From Phycomyces blakesleeanus NRRL 1555(-) (taxonomy: Eukaryota; Mucoromycota; Mucoromycetes; Mucorales; Phycomycetaceae): a stretch of DNA of 64,000 nucleotides. Where the stretch lies: positions 713,545 to 777,544 of the forward strand of contig NW_017265147.1 of NCBI RefSeq assembly GCF_001638985.1, written 5' to 3'. The position numbers and the translations under genes are program-made. Shown here one piece after another: positions 25,935-37,703 of this stretch (position 1 is its first letter; the number at the start of each line of letters is the position of its first letter). The notes below the pieces were generated by a model that saw only the letters and a program-made list of their open reading frames with translations, was not told where the DNA came from and did no database searches.

Positions 25935-27192
25935 TTAGTCTTCTTTATCGAATTGTTGGGTGTGGAATATTGGGATGATTACAACCAATGTCTCCCTTTA
26001 TTTTTATAGTAAGAATATTAGATATTTTCTTATATATTTATTCAAATTTGTATACCCTTACATTATTTCGTCAACTGCTTTTGATGGCTCCAAACTAGAT
26101 GGTGTAAGTACAAATGGATATGAGTCAGGCTCGCATACGCCATCTAACTCTGTGTTAACAGCTGAGACGAGGAGGAACTTTAGAGGGGAACTTGGATAAT
26201 CAATAGGAATATCGACTAAAAAACGCAGATTAATATACCGATATATTGTTGGCTATTGTAACTTGCCTTTCACAAGTACTGGTGCATCCGTATGAGCTTT
26301 TGCTATCTGTTGAGTAAATTTGGAATACGATTCCTCCTGATAGTCGACCATATTTTCTTGAACTTCATCTGGTATTTCTACAGATATATAGAAGGATATA
26401 GAAAGATAGCTGTCTATATCAAGCCACACCAAATTGCTACCATGAATCTTAATTATCTTCAATGTTTGCACCAAGAAATTGAATTTGAAAACTTACTCTA
26501 CGATACGAGGAACCCATTCCTCTATTATTTCTTTTCGCCCTATGTACGATAGGTACATATAATCTTTTTGCTCTTTAGAATGTGTATTTTCCTCAGACAA
26601 ATCCAGTGAATGCGTTGATACTGCGTCTGTATAGTCACTATTAGACTCTTCTTCTTTATATTCATCTAAAGAATTTTCGAGAAAGCTGGTGCTGTGTTTT
26701 TGTTTTTCTTGTGAACTATTCCCGATTGAACTATATTCACATATAACTTTCCAGATTATTTGAAGCCAATTATGCAAACACCCTATGCGAGTAAGATCCC
26801 ACTCGTGTGGAGGTAGTAATAATGAGAATTTATCGAATTCACTCAAATATTCTTTGGGATAGGTAAATATAATATCGGGTGGGAAAAGGTAATCTTTGGA
26901 ATCAAAAACAATTTGACCTGGTGTAAGTTTTTAAAGTAAAAAAAAAAGTGTTCTTGTTAGAGGCAAGATTATAGTATTTCCGTCTGTCCAAATATTTCAT
27001 ACATGTCACTTCTACGAGGTCTCCTCGCTTGAAGTTGACCTCAATTCTGTCTTTGTATAAACTATTGCGGTCAATGGTTTGATCTGGGTCCACAAGATGA
27101 TTGATGAACATGTACGATGAGGAATTTTCGCATGCATATTCAATTGCCTTTTGAACAAGAGGATATAATGCATCATTTCGTAAGTGTGCCAT
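25935..27192 (-). CDS. BABAM2: BRE/BABAM2-like protein (BRISC / BRCA1-A scaffold family)
   Basis: Five exons (27003-27192, 26497-26917, 26267-26436, 26062-26215, 25935-25995) make a 331-aa frame. The N-terminal module has RIEVNFKRGDLVEV, then IVFDSKDYLFPPDIIF, parallel to the UEV-like fold of BRE with its D-IIF-YP-PPDFIF pattern. The Trp-containing segment CLHNWLQIIWKVICEY corresponds to the helix that follows in BRE. An acidic Ser/Glu-rich linker follows, then a second module with VKVDIPIDYPSSPLKFLL, the typical UEV/RWD VDIP-YP-PP strand. BRE holds together the BRCC36 K63-deubiquitinase complexes in animals and plants. Human BRE is 383 aa, so size is comparable. Assignment rests on pattern, not alignment. 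Intron 3 starts with GC. Confidence 0.6.
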
Positions 27193-28140
27193 GATATTTG
27201 ATTTATTAAAATGTTTCTTTTTTAAATAATAGTATTTTTTTTTAAAAAAAAAAGGCAAAATAAAAAATAATATAGAGTTAAAGATATACTTTTGTAACCG
27301 TGAAGTTTGAAGTCATTTAATTTTAAGCTGGGAAACAGGAATACGATAGTCACAATTTTAACTTTTTAACACAATCCAAAAATTATTCGCACAGTCTTAA
27401 TACCAAATGGTCCTATTATTTTCTTAACTTGTTTGCATAATTTTGGAACTTTATAATATTATATATACAAAAGTATGCAAAAGGTTTCTAGAAATAAATA
27501 TATATATACGTTTTTAAGCTCAAAGGCAAGACAAGAAGAAAAACGCAGTGTATGAAACAAAGGAAATCTTTCAATTTAGAGCAATCCAAATAAACATATT
27601 ATTTATTAAACAAAGACCCTGTCTATTTAAGAAAATTGGCTAACATAGTACCTAAATTAATCGTCAAAGAGAAGTAAATAGTTTTTTTTGGGCATTTATT
27701 TTTCTACAAGCAAAACCATTTGGAGAAATAAGACATAAAGTACAGTTGTTTGGCAATAGAACCAAGCGATAGATAATACAAAAGATGTTACAGTTAACAG
27801 GTTGAATCATAGAGAGGAGTATGTGAGAGTACTCTTGTTCTGTATTAAAGAACACATATATACAAATATACACACAAATGTAGCATATGTAGATTATAAA
27901 AGAAAATTCAACTTGTTTCAAATGGCATAGTTTTGACTGGTCGATTTTTTTGTTGGGTTTGTTTTATAGTTACTATCAATGTTTTTTTTGGTGATGTTCA
28001 TATAGATGTTGCTGGTTTTTGTTTTTGTTGTTGTTGTTGATATTCTTTGATGGGTGTTATTGGTGCTACTGATATTCAATATTTCTTTTTCTTTTTTTTT
28101 TTGGAGATTTTGACAGGTAGTTCCTTCTTAACTGGAGCCT
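27193..28140. other. Intergenic, no gene seen
   Basis: AT-rich with a T9A10 dyad at 27235-27253, just upstream of the BRE-like start. Only short reading frames without recognisable content are present. Confidence 0.55.
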
Positions 28141-28157
28141 TTTATACTGTCATTATT

Positions 28158-28540
28158 TTAGGTATGGGCACTTGCAACGTTCATGTCCATAGATTCCACA
28201 CCAAGTGCTATTTTTTTTTGACTAAATCAGTATGGTGATATATATAAACAAAAGTGTTTACCATTGGCCTCCTGTTGTATCAATGTCTGGAATTCCATAG
28301 CTTGTAGGTGATGTGCACAAGTGAGCCCGCTTATTAAAGAGAACGATTCCCATTCAGACAAGAAATCAGAACGCCAAAGACTATGGTAAGAAAGGTCAAG
28401 TAATTTCAAATTGACTATTATTTATAGCTTATTCGAATTAGATTCCTAGTAACTTGGACTGGCGGTAAAAACAGAGACTTTTGTTTTTTATTTTTTTTTC
28501 TTTGGGTAAGAGTCGGAATCCATAGTACTTTAATTCTAGA
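28158..28540 (-). CDS. Possible small two- or three-exon gene, unidentified
   Basis: A minus-strand segment reads LWRSDFLSEWESF and then CAHHLQAMEFQTLIQQEANA. It can be spliced from a GTAAAC donor at about 28260 to an acceptor near 28213, ending HT-stop at about 28164. The composition is helical and looks protein-like, but the first exon (perhaps beginning MDSDSYPK near 28520) could not be joined convincingly. No family is recognised; it may be a relic. Confidence 0.22.
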
Positions 28541-29209
28541 TTCAAGACACAAACAGAGCGTATATTTTACAAAGGATATTTGTAATAATGAACTTCTTTG
28601 ATAACATATATGTATATATGTATATGTATACTTAAATACTTCTTATTTGCGGTCTATACATTCATTAGGAAAGTTTGAATGTTACAATATTGACAAACAA
28701 AACAACAGAAAGTATATTATATATATATATATAATTTATAGGTTTTCTGTCCCAACAAAACTAGTGCACAGCTTATATATATATAAGGAAAAAAAGGGCA
28801 CAAAAGTCGAGGCTGTCATTCAGGAACGGACCGTACAACAACAATGTAGCAGTACATAATGTCTAATGTACTGACAGGTCATAGTATATCTAGAAAATAA
28901 TCTTAAATAGATTTACTTTTTCTTTTTTGTGCAAAGTAGGACGAATCCAAGGTTTCGCCTCTGGCTCATGACAAATATTGTCTCATGAGCGACCCGCTAG
29001 TTCTGAAATAAATGGCCCACAAACATATCATCCTTGTATTAAACATGTACATGTGAATCAATGTCGGGCACCCCCAAACCTTCTCACACTTTATTCTGGG
29101 CAAGAGTCTTTAAATATTCCGTGGTTCCCGATGATCTGGGACTTGTAGTGCATTATGTGTATCGCATAGATGAGAGTAACAATGTGTTCTTGGCTGTCAC
29201 CCGATTTCA
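28541..29209. other. Intergenic about 670 bp, no gene seen
   Basis: TA-rich, with tandem TATA runs at about 28605-28635 and 28710-28740. No supported gene. The right part should be the 3' flank of the DUF202 gene. Confidence 0.55.
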
Positions 29210-30157
29210 TTAATACTTTAAAAGAATAACAATCAAAGCAGCAGTCAAGATAAACAGAAGACACAGAGAGCTTAATATCACACACCCCCTACTGGCTGGG
29301 AAATAACCCATATTCATAGTGTGTTGGGAGTGGAAATAGCGGACATTGGCGAAATAGAGAAACAGTATACTCAATAAAAAGAAGGCGAGACCAACACCAC
29401 GTCCAATACGGGCTCTTTCTTCTGCCCCATCTTTACTGGGTGCGCTTGGTGAAAGGTTGTAAACTTGAGTTACGGCTTTTTAAAGGCATATTAAGTCGTA
29501 CGATCGACGTTATACATTATATATATATATTTCTTTATTATTTATTTATTTATTTCTTTCTTTATTTTATCTTATTTTATTATGCTTACCTATTCCAGCA
29601 GTAAATAGTGATAGAGAAGTACGAAGCCAAGCCAGAAACGTTCGTTCATTGGCTAAATACAAAAATGCAAGTGTGAAATAAATTAATACATTAAAACAAC
29701 AAAGCACAAGTATGTCTGTCTAACCGTGCGCTTCATGCGGACATCAATTCTAATGTTTACATTGTATAAACTATGTACTCTCAATCACCCCCTTCCTTTT
29801 ATTATGATACTACGCACCCTTGCGCATTCAAAATATCCCTTGGCTTTAGAAGATAATTTCTAGTATACCTAGATGGTCTCTGGCAGCACTGTTTTTGTTT
29901 TCGACAATAAGAGAAAACGACAAGCGGGAATAAAGAGTAGCAAAATAAGGATGTGGTTTGACATGAGTTTTCGGAAGAACACCGCTCTTTTCTAAACCAT
30001 TCCGATCGGCTTGACTGATTGTGAGGTCAATGTGTGTTTGAATATTTGATAGACATGATATTGTCGATGTTTGAGAGGCAGAAGACGTATCAACATTTGA
30101 CCTTGGTCTGCTTTTTTCTTGCTGGCATGTGGATGTAGTATCTTCGTTTTGTGACAT
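29210..30157 (-). CDS. DUF202 (YidH/VTC1-like) membrane protein
   Basis: Three exons (29869-30157, 29590-29652, 29210-29475) give 205 aa. The N-terminal half is Ser/Thr/Gln-rich and presumably cytosolic. The DUF202 hallmark LANERTFLAWLRTSLSLF is split across an intron, the second exon carrying most of it, and leads into the first membrane helix. A second helix (GLAFFLLSILFLYFA) and a third (LCLLFILTAALIVIL) close the protein at LKY-stop. DUF202 is shared with the fungal Vtc1 subunit of the vacuolar polyphosphate polymerase and with bacterial YidH/YidG. It is longer than Vtc1 (129 aa in yeast) and is probably a separate fungal DUF202 branch; function unknown. Confidence 0.85.
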
Positions 30158-31793
30158 AGATGTTAGGGTGTGTTAATAATAAAAGAAGGTAAATATAAGT
30201 TTTTTTTTTAAAAAAAAATCAAAGCCCTTGAGTTCCACCTGTGCAGTTTAAGAAAACTTGGCTGTGAATGGTATTTTTTTTTAAAAAAAAGTTTGTACTT
30301 GATTTGCATAAATACACATTCCCTTTGATTATGCCATAAATGCATTTACACGCGGTACGGTTGTGGTATAGTTTTGATTTGCTTTAGAATTCGTTTCAAT
30401 ATGTGTGGCTCACAAGAAAAATAGAGGGAGAAAGAGGTATATGTATATACGCAGGAATAATGTAAGTATAATTTCATTCCATATTTTACCATAAGAAACA
30501 GTCAAACAGTAGGCAATCTGTATATATAACATCTTTTAAACTATCTAATTCCCGGTTTTTTTATAAAGCTCATAAGATAGAAGTTCAAAGCGTATATTAT
30601 ATAACTGGACAGATTAGAATAGTGAGACTTATATTTTTGTTTCTAACGTACATTGTGTTAAATAGTAAAAGCATGCCTAGTGTAAATTCCAATAAAAAAA
30701 ATTACGCAAGTCCAAGGGCAGGCTCCCAGGTTCTAGAAATTAATGTCACCACGTCGACAAATTAGATGCCGTATTTGTGAATATTTTGTCGTACAAGCCT
30801 TGGCATATTTAAATTATAAAAAGTGGACTAGAATTCTATTCTTGGACTTCTTCTTTTATCATAATAATACCTACAATACCACGAGAAAATCATTAATGAA
30901 GTATAATTATACCCTTTGCACAAACAAGCGCAGAGTGAAGCCCCTCATTCTGTTGTCTAAAAATATCTTAATGTGTTTGTCATTGCGAAGTAGCTAAGTA
31001 ACAGCACTTTTACAGCAAATATATGGGAAGAAAGTACAAGAATGATCCTGATTACACCTTTGAGAAATATATAAAAGCTGCTCGCCCAAGTCTACTGAGT
31101 GAAAAATACAGCCGTTTCTCTCTCTCTGAATTAGATCGATAATAAACTGCTGGCTATTATTAACAAAAGTGATCGAACAACTGACATGAACTCCACAAGA
31201 AACTGTGCCTTTCTTAACAAATTAGCCAGTCCTATATGCATAAATCATAGTATACAGTTATACATATATATAAAGCTTACATACAGTTTCCAGAAAGCTC
31301 ATAACATGACCAAATCGAACCAAAATCTTGGGAGGATTTGCGTTTGAAAATTCCAAGAATTACTTATCAATAAAGAAAAGGTAAAGAAATAAGCAAGGTA
31401 CTCCAATTTCTTGAAAAGCTAGACTTTTACAAAAAAAAATCCAGTGAAGCTTCTTGACTTGAAATTGAGCGACTTTAAAGTCTTTCCTCGGTAACCCTTA
31501 CAGACGCTTAAATGTGCTTTCTATTTATTTAAAAGCAGCTTATAGGAAAATGAAGTGATATCCCATCTTTTATCAGAAATTACCATATAAGCAGGGCCAG
31601 GGATTTTATTTTCATCGAATATCTAGTATGCACAATATAATGTGATAGTTCCTAAGAAAAAGAAGATCTAGACACGCTTCAAGTTCATCTTGCTTCCTAC
31701 TAAGTTGTCTATCTGGCTGTTAGAAAATCAGGTCTTCATGAATAAGATGTTTATGAATTACATAGTCATTTTTGGATATATTCAAATAAATAT

Positions 31794-31826
<33 letters not shown>

Positions 31827-31985
31827 AATACATTAAAATAATATATATATCTATATCTATATACCTATATATATATAACATATAACATATATAATATAAA
31901 TACAAAAGAGATGGAAAGAATAGGATATAAACCAAGGGGTCACATTTTGTTGGTGATGTTGATGTTGATGTTAATGTTGATGTTA
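30158..31985. other. Intergenic about 1.8 kb with possible degenerate coding fragments
   Basis: Two T(n)A(n) dyads lie at 30200-30218 and 30274-30290. On the plus strand short open fragments with protein-like composition occur (about 31024-31140 reading MGRKYKNDPDYTFEKYIK, and about 31305-31440 reading EPKSWEDLRLKIPRITYQ), separated by stops. They may be remains of a gene or transposon. A GAA/AGA-rich run is at 31795-31825. No intact gene is supported. Confidence 0.4.
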
Positions 31986-34404
31986 TTATACTTGACCAAA
32001 CTGGGTTCGTCGCTTCTCAGCACGGATATTACGCTGTCGTTGTAGTTGTTGGATGTGCTCTTCGCAGTATATGTGCCTCTCCAGCATATAATATACATCT
32101 GTAATGGGACATCGACAAACCTATGAAGAGTAGTTAGAGTCCAATGTTCTCAATATAGGATATTTGTATCTCTTACATGACATCGGAAACAAGGAGGATG
32201 GAATCTCCAGTTCTCAATAGTTTGTGCACATGGACCTTCGATTGGGTCATCGCATGTTCTGCAAAGTGAGTTATTCAATTGATGGTAGTGTCTTTTGCAG
32301 TAAGGTGCGTTCTCAAAGACATAAAATGTATTATCCGGAAAAGGTCTGTGGCAGGTCTATAAAGTATGTCATGAGCATATTACTGATATTTATGAACATA
32401 ACTTACATGGCATCCAAAGCAGTCCAAATGCCATTTTCCTTGAAGTTTACCGTCCAAAGCCGACACAGCCTCCTTTTCAACTGGCTTATTACAGCCTCTG
32501 CACTTTGGTAAAAATAAAGTCTTGAAATCCGCTCGACAGTACACACGCCCTTGGTGTTCTTTACAGCCTGTTTTCTCGTCAACCGGCTCATAACAATGAT
32601 AACATTTGAGATGCCCGGGATGGTAGTACTTCCCAAGCGCTTTAATGGATTTTGTACCAGGTTGAATAGGGCGATCACTAAAAAAAGAAAATCTTGAACT
32701 TAATTACCTGGTACAGGGTTACACGGGGTTTCTATATGTTTTTTTTTATTGCCTATTCTTCTTTTAATTACCATGCCGCACAAGCAACTCTGTGTTTGAC
32801 TACATTATAATCGCGTTCACAGTAAAGGTTGCCTTCATGTTCAAATGTATTTTGATGAGGATCAAGAGGAGTCCTACAGAGTCGACATTGGAAGCACGGC
32901 CTGTGATAATACTAATGGGCCAATTAATTATTAATTATAAATATTAAAAAGTTAGCTCTCTCTCTCTCTTTTTTTTTTAGGTGTACAACTTGGTCTATTG
33001 CCTTTAACAATGTGCCACGAGGTAATTCTCACTTGCCTTGTTACCCACAGTAGTCACATCGTCTCGGTAATCAAACTCCTCATGGCATGCTGAACAGCTA
33101 TTGTCGGTACCGGTGGCACCTATGCCCTCATCATCATTGATATCCTGCATACTGTTCATCAGATCGGCCATAAGCGAATCCAGTGCACCGCCTCCTGCCT
33201 TTACACTTCCAGATTTGTTTTTATTGCCAGACAGAATATTTCCCAAAGATTCCTTGCGAGTACGAGGCGACAAAGGCTCACCTGCTATAAGTTACAAGTG
33301 GGTTGAGCCGGAAATGTCTAGATTTGGAAGTGTCCATTGTCTTTCCTTTTATATTATATATATATATGTATATATCCATTTTTGTTTTTATCTTATTTTA
33401 TTTTATTTTTCTTGAGCTTGCGCGTGTCTAATTACTTACGTTTATAACGATCATCGCCGTGGTATCCAGACCCAATATCATCTCTTGATCCGTTGTTACT
33501 CCGAGAAGGATCTGATCTATATATGTTTAGATACGAGTAAATAGCGAATATGTATTACTAATTAATAAATTGAAATGAATTTCTCCTCTACAATATACAC
33601 ATATGTCCATATACACATACATACTTATATGTATATATGGAATATATGTATATGTATATGTACTCTTTGATTTTTCTTTATATATTTAATTCTCTTTAAA
33701 TGTACCTAAAAGGCGGACTTTTGGGTGAATTATCCTCAGTACGAACTGGAGATTGGTTGTTATTCCGTTGATCATAAGGCAAAGAATTATTGTAGTGGGA
33801 TGATAGACTGCCTGGATTTTGATTAGGAAGATTCCCAGCACGCAGACTGTTAATACTGGTATTACTAGTATTATTTGGTCTGTAATTTCCAGATCCATCA
33901 TCATGGTAATTATCTAGCGGTGATCTTGCTCTAAGAGGTTGCTGTGTACGTTGATGGGTGTCTTCATATGCTGAAGGTCTGCGAAGGTCTCTGGCCATTC
34001 CAGGGTAATATGGCGGAGTGACAGATCCAACCATTTCGCTACTATAGTTATTTCCATAATTATTGTCGTATTTAAAGTTGTTTGGGCTGCTCAAGGGAGA
34101 AGATGGAGGGGGACTCTTGGCAGGGCTTTTGATGGGTCCTGGCTTGGACTGGTCTATAGTATGAATAGGTTAGGTAAATCCAGAAATATACATTGTAAGT
34201 TAAATCTTTTTCTCTTTTGTTTTGTTTTTTTTTTTTTTTTTTACCATTACGGAAGATGGGAATGATCGGTAAGGTTGGAAGGGGTGGTGCACTTGAACAG
34301 AGATGATCGCCTAAGCGACGAATGTGAACATCGCGCCCACAGTCAGAACATTTGACTGTGGGTAAGATTTGCGACATGCGCTCATTCGGCGCAACTTTGC
34401 TCAT
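31986..34404 (-). CDS. Four-LIM-domain protein (paxillin-like)
   Basis: Eight exons (34245-34404, 33706-34153, 33440-33516, 33037-33284, 32772-32911, 32407-32677, 32177-32356, 31986-32120) give 552 aa. The N-terminus has a small zinc-knuckle-like motif (CSDCGRDVHIRRLGDHLC), then a long Pro/Ser/Asn-rich disordered region. Four tandem LIM domains fill the C-terminal half, starting at CSACHEEF, CAACDRPI, CRGCNKPV and CRTCDDPI, each with the usual HxxCFxCxxC core. LIM domains mediate protein contacts at the actin cytoskeleton and sites of polarised growth. Fungal paxillin-like Pxl1 proteins share the disordered-then-LIM layout but have fewer LIM domains. The intron splitting LIM 1 starts with GC (AAG|GCAAGT). 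Confidence 0.85.
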
Positions 34405-35150
34405 TAGGATGAAAGAAAGAGATGAAAGGGTTCCACCGAGACTTTGGCATAGTTTTCATTTGAGAAATCGAGCGCATTTCATGAGTAACGGAAAGCAAAC
34501 TATGATTTGCCTTTTAAGACACTTTCCACTTTTAATCTCCGGGAATAGTAAGAGCCAACCCAATTTTCTAATTTTCTTTTTCTGGGTTTACAAAAATACA
34601 GTAAAACACATTTGTAGGGCGCACAATCCGAAAAAATAAGGCGCATTTTTACATTTTCGATTTCTTTTTTAGAAAAAAAAAACAAGTGACGTGCCAAGTA
34701 CTTACTTATTTTTTCTTGTAGAAAATCATGCAAGGAGTACATAAATTTCCCTTCATATATAGGACACCTAAGAAATAAGAAAGACTTTTTTTTTTCAAAA
34801 TGCATAGTCGCTAGTATTTATGATTGTTTCAATTTCAATATTATTTTTTTTAACCTTTTTGTTTTATCATAATGAACTTCGCTTTCCCAGTGTCTGTTTC
34901 CTATAAATTCGCACAACAAACACTTTGGTCTTCTTTACTTTTTGTTTTATTTTATTTTCAAACCACTAATTAAGTCTTTGGTAAGATTTGCCGGATTTTT
35001 ATTGAACTTCTGCTCACACCGCCTTAGGTGGGTCTATTGTTTTTATAGTAAAGTTTCATATCAATCGTATCACGATTAGCTTCGACGATATATTAGTATC
35101 TCAGAATTTTAATTGAAGAGAGCATCATCATAATTTATCATAATGCGAAA
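34405..35150. other. Intergenic, no gene seen; edge of a relic region
   Basis: LIM-gene promoter on the left, then AT-rich DNA. Two nearby GGGCGC/GGCGC motifs (34617-34650) resemble a GGGCGC motif at about 39868 and might be remains of element ends; this is weak. Confidence 0.35.
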
Positions 35151-35349
35151 TGTTATCCTTCAACCTTTCTTTTCAAAGCTTGCGACAAAGACATGAAACA
35201 CAAACATGAAGATAACTCATCTGAGAATTCAGCAAAAAGAAAGGAATGTTTTATAGAGCAAGTATCAAACGTATACATTGCTGATGAAAAGAAGCATACG
35301 TTATTTTCTGGAAATCCTCGCCTGCAAGACCTCTGAATTTTATTTGTCA

Positions 35350-36336
35350 TGGGTTAACAGTGAGCCAAAAACTAAAGAAAAAATTACCATGGCCGTCATC
35401 TATTGAAAAGACAGATGCTCTCAAGGAAATTACCACCAACATCAATACGCTGTGGTCTCTCTATCAGCCAATAGACTCTGAACCCGATACCTTGTATGCC
35501 CAGCCTCATATGTATTTCAAATGGCTTCACTTTCTTCAAACAGAAGTTGATAAAATAGCTCTTATCACGGAATAATTACCGGAAACTGTCGCTTCTAAAG
35601 CGTGCGTCCATCATAAACTCAAAGAACAAGTCCTTATATATATTAACAGCAATCAACCTCTGATATTTGGAAAGAATCTGCAAAATATTCAACCGCATAA
35701 GATGACAGTTTCAAATTTTGTCAACACCGTAAAGACAAGGATAAAAGATGATACTTTTTGTCCTGTCAAGTATACCGATAAACGTGGATATCGCTTTTTT
35801 TCTCTTCTGCCTGTTTATTTGTTTCAAGGAAAATCGGTTCAGATCGATGCTCATGCGTTTTGGAGACTAGTGAAAGAGTCTGGAATTGAAAACTATCCTA
35901 AAAGCTCTAAGAACTAGGAAATGTTGTCTTATTTTTATTACAAGCTTTTCGGTTTCTCCAAGATTGGATTTAGAGCCAGAAAGAGTCTTTCTAATGGCAG
36001 AAAGACATTAAGTAAATATTTAACTATGACTTTTAATAATATTTCGAAATTAAACGATTAATATTAGGAGCGTTGTATATTCTGATGGCTATTCAATATC
36101 ATTTCTGTTCTCACGAGTCTCAAAGAAAAGCAACTCTAATGCCTCTCCCAAAAAAAAAGCCGCCGGATTTTCGTAATGAAATCGAAAATGGATGTCAAGT
36201 CTGGGCCCTGGACCCTGGGATAACAGCAGTATTGCAGTGCAATGAAAGCGTTTTCAAGGTTATTTGGAATTGCGATGTGATGGCCGCAAAGAATAATGGC
36301 GCTCGCCTGTCCCCGTTCCTACGCCCTCTATTATAA
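35350..36336 (+). pseudogene. Fanzor/TnpB-like RNA-guided nuclease relic (internally deleted)
   Basis: Three frames on one strand look like pieces of one protein broken by stops. 35360-35575 opens with KKKLPWPSSIEKTDALK. 35702-35917 contains FSLLPVYLFQGKSVQIDAHAF, the type of segment that precedes the catalytic part in fungal Fanzor1-like proteins. 36073-36336 has VWALDPGITAV, a RuvC-I motif with its Asp at 36211-36213. Only 21 codons later comes VIWNCDVMAAKN, which resembles the RuvC-III motif WNRDVxAAxN with its Asp at 36274-36276. RuvC-II and the zinc ribbon that should lie between are missing, so a deletion is inferred. It is not a working gene. Family assignment is by motif recognition only. 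Confidence 0.55.
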
Positions 36337-37080
36337 GAATAATTATAATCACTGTGTGTTATTGATATAACTCCTTAATACACCCTTACAGGTAAATTTA
36401 GCAATTATTTAATATATTCATTTCATTTTTCTGATTTCCATCTTTATTCTTATTTTATCTAAAATAGGCAAACAAGCCTGTTAAACTACTATTTTGCTTC
36501 GTCCAAAAAAAAAACAAAAACATAATCCTCGAATTGCTGAAAACGCTCTCAAAATTTATTTATTTATTTATTTTTTTTAAAAAAAAAAAGATAAATTGAA
36601 CTGCTGGGTAAAGTGGCCTTTGCTTTAGCTAAAGTGGCCATGTTTGGACTTAGATAAGTTAAACGTTAACTTACTGCTGGAGATTGTCTTGACTTACTAC
36701 TTTGTCCCCATAGTTTGTGTATTCATCAATCTATCCCCAAGCACCTACCTCTCCTTCCTTGAAGAGTCTCAGCCTGTATTTGGACAACTTAATAATGGAA
36801 TACTCGCATACGAAAAACAAATCCTGTATATTCAACTAGTAGCTCTGAATTTAGACTTGAAAATAAAGAAATAATAATTACACAAATACACTATATCAAT
36901 AGTCAGTTATGCAGAGCAGTATGAATTGTCATTAAACTGTGAGCAGTCTTGTTAGATATTCTACTATTTATTATCCTTACACGTATCATTTCTTTCTCTT
37001 TCTTTCACCTACTTACACTACCAAAAAGTGGCCCAGGGTTTGTCATTGGAAAAAAAAAGAAGCCAGAAGCAAAGCTGCTT
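36337..37080. other. Relic region without assigned content
   Basis: AT-rich; contains a T8A11 dyad at 36571-36589 and a 76-codon frame (36644-36874) with no recognisable family. Probably transposon debris or spacer. Confidence 0.4.
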
Positions 37081-37420
37081 TCTATTTATTCCAAGGGTAT
37101 TAACTCATGACATGCTGTCTCAGGAAAAGATCCTACAAACGGCGTGATAAAAAATTGTTGGAAGATTCAACGATTTGAATACTCGCCATCTTAAAATCCG
37201 GATTTAAATACTATCAAACATGTTTGACATGCTCTAAAAGCCAAGCTTCAAGAGAGAAAGGGTTCTGTAAATAACGTCCAAGAATTTGAATGACCATATC
37301 CTTCAGGGACTCGGCTTAACTCAAAAGGTCCTTACGCTATTGTATCAGGTATGGATAATAGAAATGCGCCCAAACGGCGATCAAGTCTCGTGGTGGCCAC
37401 ACCATATATTGCTTCTTATT
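37080..37420 (+). pseudogene. Tc1-like transposase C-terminal relic
   Basis: The translated plus strand gives NPDLNTIKHV, stop, HALKAKLQERKGSVNNVQEF, stop. This corresponds to the family's SPDLNPIEHVWxxLK segment, in which the catalytic Glu has become Lys and the Trp a stop. Further on, IKSRGGHTIYC matches the conserved VIKAKGGHTKY end of Tc1-like transposases, in another frame. It therefore has stop codons and at least one frameshift. Confidence 0.6.
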
Positions 37421-37703
37421 CTTCTTTTAATTCGTAGAATATATTTATAAAACAAAACCTTTATTTTATTTAGTTGATGTTTTTTAAAAACTATACAACA
37501 AAGAAGTTGGTTTTTAATAGTTTGCTTGGAATTAGAAATCAAGAAATCCGATGGTGATTTCTCTGACAGAAATGTACTTCCAACAAAGAAGTCGTAGATT
37601 GAGCATATCCTCCAGGCAATCAATGCTCTTTTTGTACTAAAGGTCAGGCTGCTCTGTCACTTTTTCTATTCGTGAAATTCATCCTTTTCTCACTTGAAAG
37701 AAT

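Noticed and set aside
29521..29580. TTTA/TTTC repeats as a possible array of regulatory repeats
   Set aside because: Simple low-complexity repeats within an intron of the DUF202 gene; no spacer-repeat structure, so neither a CRISPR nor an operator array.
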